Origin: Helianthus annuus
Taxonomy: Eukaryota; Streptophyta; Magnoliopsida; Asterales; Asteraceae
Direction of reading: 5' to 3'
NCBI RefSeq assembly: GCF_002127325.2
Contig: NC_035436.2
Span: 105,733,591 to 105,797,590 of the forward strand
DNA length: 64,000 nt
The position numbers and the translations under genes are program-made. Position 1 is the stretch's first letter; every line of letters starts with the position of its first letter. Positions 58,191 to 64,000 of this stretch are shown here, piece by piece. The notes beneath the pieces were generated by a model. It did no database searches, was not told where the DNA came from, and worked only from the letters and a program-made list of their open reading frames with translations.

Positions 58191-59994
58191 TGAGGATCAA
58201 AACGTTGATCTTGATATATCGAGCTTGGAATCGGAAGTGAATGTTCCTGACAATGCTATACCTCGGACGTTGTCTTATCATCCTTCAGAACAAGTTATTG
58301 GCGACCTACAAAGTGGTGTCAAAACCCGACATCAAATAGATCGAGCTCTTACATGTTTCTATTCATCTATTGCTGATATGCAAAAAGAAGTCTCATTAAA
58401 ATGTTTTATTTCGCAGATAGAACCCAGAACTTACAAAGAGGCATTGACCGAGGATAGCTGGGTGAATGCAATGCAGGAGGAGCTGCAACAATTCGAAAAG
58501 CTGGGTGTCTGGAGACTTGTCGATTTTCCACAGAATCAGAAGTTAATCAAAACGAAATGGGTTTTTAAGTGCAAACGTGATGACAGAGGTGTCGTGGTGA
58601 GAAACAAAGCGCGACTAGTGGTTTAAGGCTTCAGCCAACAAGAAGGTATAGGTTACGAGGAAGTCTACGCACCTGTTGCCAGACTCGAGGCAATTCGGAT
58701 TTTTCTAGCCTTCGCGTCATGGAAAGATTTTAAAGTGTATCAACTGGACGTAAAATCTGCCTTCCTTTACGGAAAGATCAAAGAGGAAGTGTACGTGGGG
58801 CAACCGCCGGGGTTTACAGACCCACTGCACAAAAACAAAGTGTATCTACTGGACAAAGCACTGTACGGTCTTCACCAGGCCCCGAGAGCCTGGTATGAGA
58901 TGCTATCTCAGTACTTGTTAGACAACGGGTTCACAAGAGGGACAGTAGATTGCACGTTGTTCACGAAGGAAGAGGCAGGCCACTTGTTGATCGTGCAGAT
59001 TCATGTGGACGATATCATTTTTGGATCAACCAACGACGACCTTTGCAAAGAATTTGAGAGGGTAATGAAGAAGAAGTTCGAGATAAGTTCAATGGGGGAG
59101 ATGAAGTTCTTCCTCGGGCTGCAGGTGGAACAATTGCCCGACAGAATCTTCACTCACCAAACGAAGTATGTGAAGGACGTGCTCGAAAAGTTTGACATGA
59201 CAGATTGCAGTCCTGCATCCACCCCCCTAGCGCAGAATCATGGAATTTGTCCAAACGAGAATGGAGTGAAGATGGACGAGACATTGTACCGATCAATCAT
59301 TGGATCGCTTATGTATCTCACGGCTTCCCGTCCAGACATCATGTACCCAACGTGTCTCTGCGCCAGATATCAGTCAAATCCAAAGCAGTTACACCCGACC
59401 ATAGTGAAACGTATCTTACGGTATTTGAAAGGCTGCCCAAGCATCGGCTTGTGGTATCCTCGATCGGGTGACTTTACTTTATCTGGTTTTGCTGATTCTG
59501 ATTTTGGCAGTTGCAAGCAAAACGCAAAGTCCACCACTGTCGGATGTCAGTTCTTCGGAACACGACTTGTCACCTGGCAGTGTAAGAAACAAATCGCAGT
59601 AGCGCTCTCTACATGCGAGGCTGAATACATTTCAGCCTCCAGCTATTGCTCGCAGATCCTTTGGATCCAACAGCAGATGCGAGACTTCGGTTTGCAGTTC
59701 TTAGATACTCCTATCTATGTGGACAATGAAGCAGCTATCAATATAACTAAAAACCCGGTTCATCATTCAAAAACAAATCACATTGAAATCCGTCACCACT
59801 TTATTCGTGATTGTCACGAGAAAAAGTTAATTCGGATTGAACACTTACACACCGATGAACAGAAAGCGGATTTTTATACTAAACCATTTGATAAAAAGAG
59901 AATTTATTATCTTTTGAGGTTAAACGGGATGAAAAATCTGCAATCTGGGAGGGTTATTGAATGTGAAGCCGAGTTTGGCAGCGATCTTACGTGA
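58190..59994 (+). pseudogene. Copia-F reverse transcriptase and RNase H
   Basis: From about 58190 the frame encodes SLESEVNVPDN and IEPRTYKEAL, then the RT start ALTEDSWVNAMQEEL and KTKWVFKCKRDDRG. A single TAA (58624-58626) replaces the Gln of the VQGFSQQEG motif. Downstream is open to the TGA at 59992-59994: YQLDVKSAFLYGKI, YGLHQAPRAWY, catalytic HVDDIIFGSTN (Asp codons 59008-59013), MKFFLGLQV, MYLTASRPDIMY, then RNase H with ADSDFGSCKQN, STCEAEYIS, DNEAAI and HSKTNHIEIRHHF. The usual ADIFTK/ADLFTK motif reads ADFYTK. One nonsense mutation alone disables this portion. Confidence 0.93.
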
Positions 59995-61030
59995 ACCTTT
60001 GTCGAGTTGTCAATTTTGTTTGTACAGTTTGTTTTCTGCTTTTTGATAAAAACAAAAACACAAAAATATGTTTTAGTTTTAGGGGGAGAAATTCGCAAAA
60101 AAATACAAAAACATGATAAAAGTCAAAAATCCAAAAACAATAAAAAATTCAAAAAGAGTTGTGTAGAATAGGGGAAATGATAGTACATCAGCTAGATGGA
60201 CACAGTACGCTAAAAAATTGTAATGTATAAAATGCAATTAAGCAGTCTCGCTAAAGATGTGCCGATAGGTTTTCGCAAAATCAGTCGATCAGTTTGGGAT
60301 ATAAACCTAAAATTCACTTGCATCTATGTGGGGAACACCTCCAGGGTATATAGGTAACCCCTGAAATCCTCTTTGAAGGGTCCCGTATTCTGAGATACTA
60401 GGTCTTTATGCTTAGTGATATCTGGGGTATTATCCCGGGACTTCTGCTGTATAGAAATACTGACCTAGTCCCCGGATAATACTTTACGCAATGCTTTACT
60501 TGTAAAGCCTCCCCTCAGCATAAAAAATGATGACGCATTGAAAAATGTTAATCATGTGCTGTTGTAATCAAAAGATCCTCTAAAGGGGACCCACCGTAAA
60601 GTCAAAGCCGTCATCTCTCTGCGTATACGGAAGTATCGACCTGAGCTCTCACGGCCCTCGCACAACATCCTATTACAGATAACATCTAGGTATATTCACC
60701 TGTAAGACTGAATACTGTGGTCTGGATACGGGAGTATATACTGAGGTGGGACACATGTAGATGTTTAAGTCCTAAAACACTAATTCTGTATCCCGAACAG
60801 ATTAAAAGTTTTGTGAGAATTTAAGAGGATCAGTATATCGGCAATCTACGCGAATTGTTTAAAGCATAAAATGAATTAACAGCTTAACGGTGCTTGTATC
60901 TAGTCGACAGCTGATATGATCCCCTAACACTCTCACAAAAATATTGTGTGTACAGTTTTCAGTTTATCAAGATAAAAATTCAAAAAGATTTTAGTTCTCA
61001 TTTATTTTCGACAACTGACATTGGGAATCG
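59995..61030 (+). other. Copia-F post-pol spacer, hairpin-rich, conserved with Copia-G
   Basis: No open frame of note. A polypurine-like AGGGGGAGAA lies at 60081-60090. Positions 60718-61030 match the Copia-G spacer (63690-64000) in inverted orientation, including GGATACGGGAGTATAT, GAATTTAAGAGGA and GCTTAACGGTG. Several inverted repeats occur between 60335 and 60525 (listed separately). Conservation in two diverged elements outside coding sequence suggests a functional RNA or DNA role. Confidence 0.7.
60403..60525. repeat. Nested inverted repeats in the copia spacer
   Basis: GTATTATCCCGGGACT (60427-60442) pairs with AGTCCCCGGATAATAC (60467-60482) at 15 of 16 positions around a 24-base loop. 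GCTTTACTTGTAAAGC (about 60493-60508) is a perfect 7-bp hairpin. TTTATGCT near 60405 and AGCATAAA near 60518 could close an outer stem. Confidence 0.7.
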
Positions 61031-61084
61031 GACGATCAAAGCTTAGTGCAGATCATGTTAGTGTATGATGAGGGCTGGGAAAGC

Positions 61085-62329
61085 TGGTGATGCAGAACAA
61101 TGATTGGTACAGTGTTGAACAATTAAAAAGTGTTTGAAAGTTGAAAATGTTCAAAAAGTTCATTCATTTGAACTATTTTCAGAATGAAACAACTGCGTAC
61201 TTCATAATACGGTCAACTAAGGCCATTAACTTGGACTTGGTGGGCCAAGCAGTTGACCAAGGTCATTGACTTGGACTTGGTCAACTGGGTGTGTCGGTGG
61301 TTAATTTGAAAAATGTTAAAAAGTTAAATATTTGAAAATCACAACACGGTTTCGCTCATGTGTCACTCTTAAACAAGGTTTCGCTCATTTGTCACTTAAT
61401 CAATGGTATTTCGCTCATATGGCTGCTTCAATTGTAATTTCGCTTAAATGTCCCATGAGTTTTCGCTTATTTGTCAATTGGTCGTAGGACCGAAACCTGA
61501 CCAACTATATAAGTCAGTGGGTTCCGCTCTTATGACATTTTTACCCTTTCGCTCATACGCCATTCTTCTCCGGCGATTATAAGCGAAAACCCTAAAACCT
61601 CCGTTTTCAAACGAAGTGCTGCCCGATTCTTTCCAGATCTTGTGAATTTCTTAGTATATCAATCATGGGCAAGGTTGTTTGATCGTCAATTTGACCTATT
61701 TCTTGTGATATTTGATATATCGGCCATGTGTTGAACAATAACTTAGATTTAGGATGTTAACAGTTAAATCAGAACTCAAAATCAATCATGTGCAGTCGTC
61801 TTAGTGTGTAGATCATATTATTGTGAATTGATTGTTTCAAATCTGTTGTTGGTTGATGTTTGTTGATGTTAGGACATTGCAGGTTTAGATCTAAGGTTCG
61901 TTAATGGTCAAAAATGAAATCAAAACAAACCCAAGTGTCGGATTTGTCATGTTAACTGTTTAGTAAGTTCAATTGTGTGATTTGATAAAATTTTGTGGGG
62001 TTGTTAGTGGTTTCGGCCCAAGGTGCATTGCGGGAGTTCCGCTCATCTGTACATTGTGAGGTTCAGTTTATTTGTACATCATGTATTTCTGCTTATGTGT
62101 ACTTCAGTGGCTCTGCTCATAAGAGCATCATGTGTCCGCTTATTAATACATATATGGTTCCGTTTGTGTGTAAATCAGATGTTCTGCTCATAAGAGCATC
62201 TTGTGGTTCCGCTCATAATTGCAGACTTGTGTTTTCGCTCATTGTGCATAGTGTGTTGTCACTTGTAAAAATTTTAATGTTTTAAAATTTTCTAAGTGTT
62301 TGATTCAGTGTATGTATTCTGATGTGCAG
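61085..62329 (+). repeat. Putative Copia-F LTR/leader with CGCTCAT arrays
   Basis: Noncoding region with two clusters of (T/C)(T/C)CGCT(C/T)AT(N)TG motifs, at about 61350-61565 and 62030-62250, and a TATA box at 61506-61513. A duplicated GACTTGGACTTGG segment lies near 61225-61285. The motif recurs in the minus-strand LTR of Copia-G. Exact LTR ends cannot be fixed: I find no TGGTATCAGAGC primer site in 61000-62400. Likely 3' LTR of Copia-F that also stands before a gag start. Confidence 0.5.
61506..61513 (+). promoter_or_regulatory. TATA box before the downstream copia gag
   Basis: TATATAAG preceded by CCAAC, about 160 bp ahead of the ATG at 61665. Consistent with an LTR promoter. Confidence 0.55.
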
Positions 62330-62657
62330 GGATCTAGTGTTGTTTTTTATCCTCTTCACAACAGTTGTTGTGATTTGGATATTCAGAAAAATCCGGAATT
62401 GGCCAAGTTCTGTGGTATATTGGAATTCATGGGTCGTATTCCCGTTCATAAGGCATTAACTGATCAACAACCATTATACAAATCTCATATTGAACGTTTC
62501 TGGAAAAATGCCAGCTATGATGATCAGAACAAAGTTATATCTTCAATTGTTGAAGTGCATGGCAAGATGGAGAAGATTCTAGTCACCGAAGCTCTTATTC
62601 GTGAAGTTATTGTAGGATCGTGTGCTGACCCGAGCGAGTCGTTCATAGGTAATCTCT
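61665..62657 (+). pseudogene. N-terminus of a copia gag, truncated by Copia-G, with candidate intron
   Basis: From 62330 the frame GSSVVFYPLHNSCCDLDI, NPELAKFCGILEFMGRIP, HIERFWKNASY and VTEALIREVIV resembles, from memory, the N-terminal domain of gag in large copia elements of Asteraceae; the domain's function is not known to me. The frame ends where the Copia-G LTR begins at 62658. Upstream, ATG GGC AAG (61665-61673) is followed by GT, and TGTGCAG|GG at 62323-62330 is a good acceptor; joining them is in phase (intron 61674-62329, 656 bp). Without splicing the ATG hits TGA after five codons. An unspliced start at ATG 62300 is the alternative. A host gene is not excluded but less likely in this context. 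Confidence 0.5.
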
Positions 62658-63069
62658 TGCGTTTCAGATGCGGAATAATAAGAAATACAAGTAGAAGTAG
62701 CTTGTTCTCCTTTCTAACTGCTTGTTTTATTGATATCAAACGTTTTACAGCTCGATCGTCACACCGGCAGAGCTTCGGCGTGGGATTTCACCTCTATGTT
62801 ATGAGGATCGCCCTTAAGACCCCTTCATATAGGCTGCTGGGTCCGCTCATGTGTCACATGTCCATATGAGCGGACCAGACATGTTCACAAAGGCGATCCA
62901 CACTTGTCAAATAAGCGACCCAAGACTTTTATGTTCCTATGAGCGACCCACACATATAAAACCTATACAGACTCCTGTTTTCTCGTATTTCGTGCCCTAT
63001 GCTATACAATACGACATAAGACCTGATCCTAGACACCTAGACGGAATCAACAGATGTAGTGCACTAACA
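62658..63069 (-). repeat. Copia-G LTR (about 412 bp), minus strand
   Basis: On the minus strand it begins TGTTAGTGCAC directly after a polypurine tract (63070-63082) and ends CATCTGAAACGCA. It holds four CGCTCAT-like motifs (62840-62950), a TATATGAAG box (62831-62824) and AATAAAAC near 62730. It cuts the gag frame at 62657; TCTCT (62653-62657) is the expected left TSD. Ends are inferred, as the other LTR is outside the window. Confidence 0.6.
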
Positions 63070-64000
63070 GACTCCCCCTCAGATGTTGATGGAGTCGCCA
63101 ACACACCTTGACTGTAAAACTGTGTCTTCACTTCTGCAGTCTAGATCAGTCTCTAGGCTTTCTCTTTCTCTCTATCTTCAGACTCCCCCTCTCGATTTAC
63201 TGGCATTCTTTTGTTCTTCAGTAACATCTTCAGGATCGTTGTCTGATCTTCACAGGCTTTCAGAATCAAATAATCTGGCTCTAGAAACACTCTAATTCTC
63301 TTGATCAGATCTCTTGATTCCTTAAGTTCATCAGCATCAACAACAGACGTGATCTTCAGTTCAGGATCTGACTCTAATCATTCTTTCAGGATCGATCAGC
63401 CTGACTCTAACAGATCTTCAGGAATCGAAACTTGGCTACCTGTACAATCTCAACTCAAACATAAATTTTCTAATTTCATCATATATCAAATACCTGTGCT
63501 CCAACACATGACTCTCTTTCAACAATCTATGATGAACCACTTGAAAACAATTAGATTTACACAAACACTCCCCCTCAAATGTTGTTCATCATGTTTAGCA
63601 CTCGGAATTTAGAAAATCAGTTATCAAATGTTAGTTGTCGAAAAGCTTTTTGACTTTTTCAAAATTTATGCTAAAACACACACAAAATCTTTTTGGATTT
63701 TCTGAGAAATATTATCTGACACCACTTGAAAATACAAACATATAGAAATGTAATATTTACAATCAATATTTTGTGAGTTCGTGCAAGAGGATCATATCAG
63801 TTTATGAGACAAATCACCAACACCGTTAAGCTTGATTTCATTTTAAGCTTTAAACAATTTACCTAGATTGTCAGTATGTTTGTCCTCTTAAATTCTCAAC
63901 ACAAATTTCAATCGATTCGAGATACGATATTAATGTTTTAGAGACTTAAACTTAATTGTGTATCACTCCACTTGAATATACTCCCGTATCCAGATCCCAA
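63070..64000 (-). mobile_element. Copia-G post-pol spacer with three polypurine tracts
   Basis: Minus-strand Sirevirus-like spacer leaving the window on the right. AGGGGGAGT tracts lie at about 63580-63566, 63193-63181 and 63082-63070 (minus strand), the last directly before the LTR. Repeated polypurine tracts are a described hallmark of Sireviruses. Positions 63690-64000 match the Copia-F spacer 60718-61030 inverted. Between them the sequence is rich in TCTTCAGGATC-type repeats and has no recognisable protein, so the small open frames at 63083-63612 are not called. Confidence 0.72.

Larger units (their letters stand above)
46200..60100 (+). mobile_element. Copia-F, Sirevirus-like element split by Gypsy-D and Gypsy-E
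   Basis: Ty1/copia order is seen: gag with CCHC, protease, GAG-pre-integrase, integrase, RT, RNase H, then a polypurine tract at 60081. The left side (5' LTR and gag N-terminus) is separated by Gypsy-D and lies beyond the window. Gypsy-E (47750-56711) interrupts the protease. The RNase H end (HSKTNHIEIRHHFIRD) and long post-pol spacer fit the SIRE/Maximus (Sirevirus) lineage. Only about half a dozen stops or frameshifts are seen in some 4.7 kb of coding sequence. The 3' LTR boundary is not resolved; see 61085-62329. Confidence 0.88.

Noticed and set aside
61665..62657. Host gene with a short first exon
   Set aside because: Kept only as an alternative: the frame resembles copia gag N-termini and sits next to LTR-like sequence and copia pol; no other exon is seen.
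63083..63612. Serine-rich open frames on the plus strand
   Set aside because: They run antisense through the Copia-G spacer and its polypurine tracts; composition reflects TCTTCAGG-type repeats.

Overview
The window is plant nuclear DNA made almost entirely of nested LTR retrotransposons. I see no host gene, rRNA, tRNA or CRISPR array. The lineages are plant-specific: Ty3/gypsy chromoviruses of the Tekay/Del type (very long LTRs, initiator-Met-tRNA primer sites TGGTATCAGAGC, a C-terminal chromodomain) and Ty1/copia elements of the Sirevirus (SIRE/Maximus) type. A daisy-family (Asteraceae) genome is my best guess from the look of the LTRs and gag proteins; that is inference, not proof.

Layout. 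Letters are mine. Gypsy-B (minus) runs from beyond the left edge to 23350. Its internal leader is split by the complete Gypsy-A (918-15522, TSD CATAG). Its 5' LTR (15752-23350) is split by a solo LTR (16787-20491, TSD GTATG). Gypsy-B itself sits in the 3' LTR of Gypsy-D (minus, 23351-46199). That same LTR is cut a second time by Gypsy-C (plus, 24499-36741, TSD ATTTT), which belongs to the same family as D. Gypsy-D sits in the gag of Copia-F (plus, 46200 onward). The protease of Copia-F is cut by Gypsy-E (47750-56711, TSD TGGAA). Copia-F pol ends at 59994 and is followed by a structured noncoding spacer, an LTR-like promoter region and the beginning of another gag (61665-62657). That gag is cut by the minus-strand Copia-G (62658 to beyond the right edge). 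Insertion order is therefore F first, then D, E and (if the downstream gag belongs to F) G; B and C into D; the solo LTR and A into B.

How the parts work together. Each element carries or once carried gag (particle), protease, reverse transcriptase/RNase H and integrase between LTRs that hold promoter and polyadenylation signals. Gypsy-C is the best preserved autonomous unit: one 1473-codon gag-pol frame whose only obvious lesion is a TGA that removes the chromodomain. Gypsy-E has nearly identical LTRs but a grossly deleted pol, so it was probably mobilised in trans. A, B, D, F and G are relics with stops, frameshifts or truncations.

The most unusual signals are noncoding. The solo LTR holds about 22 short palindromes whose two arms change together. 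Several other promoter-proximal repeat arrays are present. A hairpin-rich spacer follows the copia pol. A candidate three-codon first exon and 656-bp intron precede the downstream copia gag.
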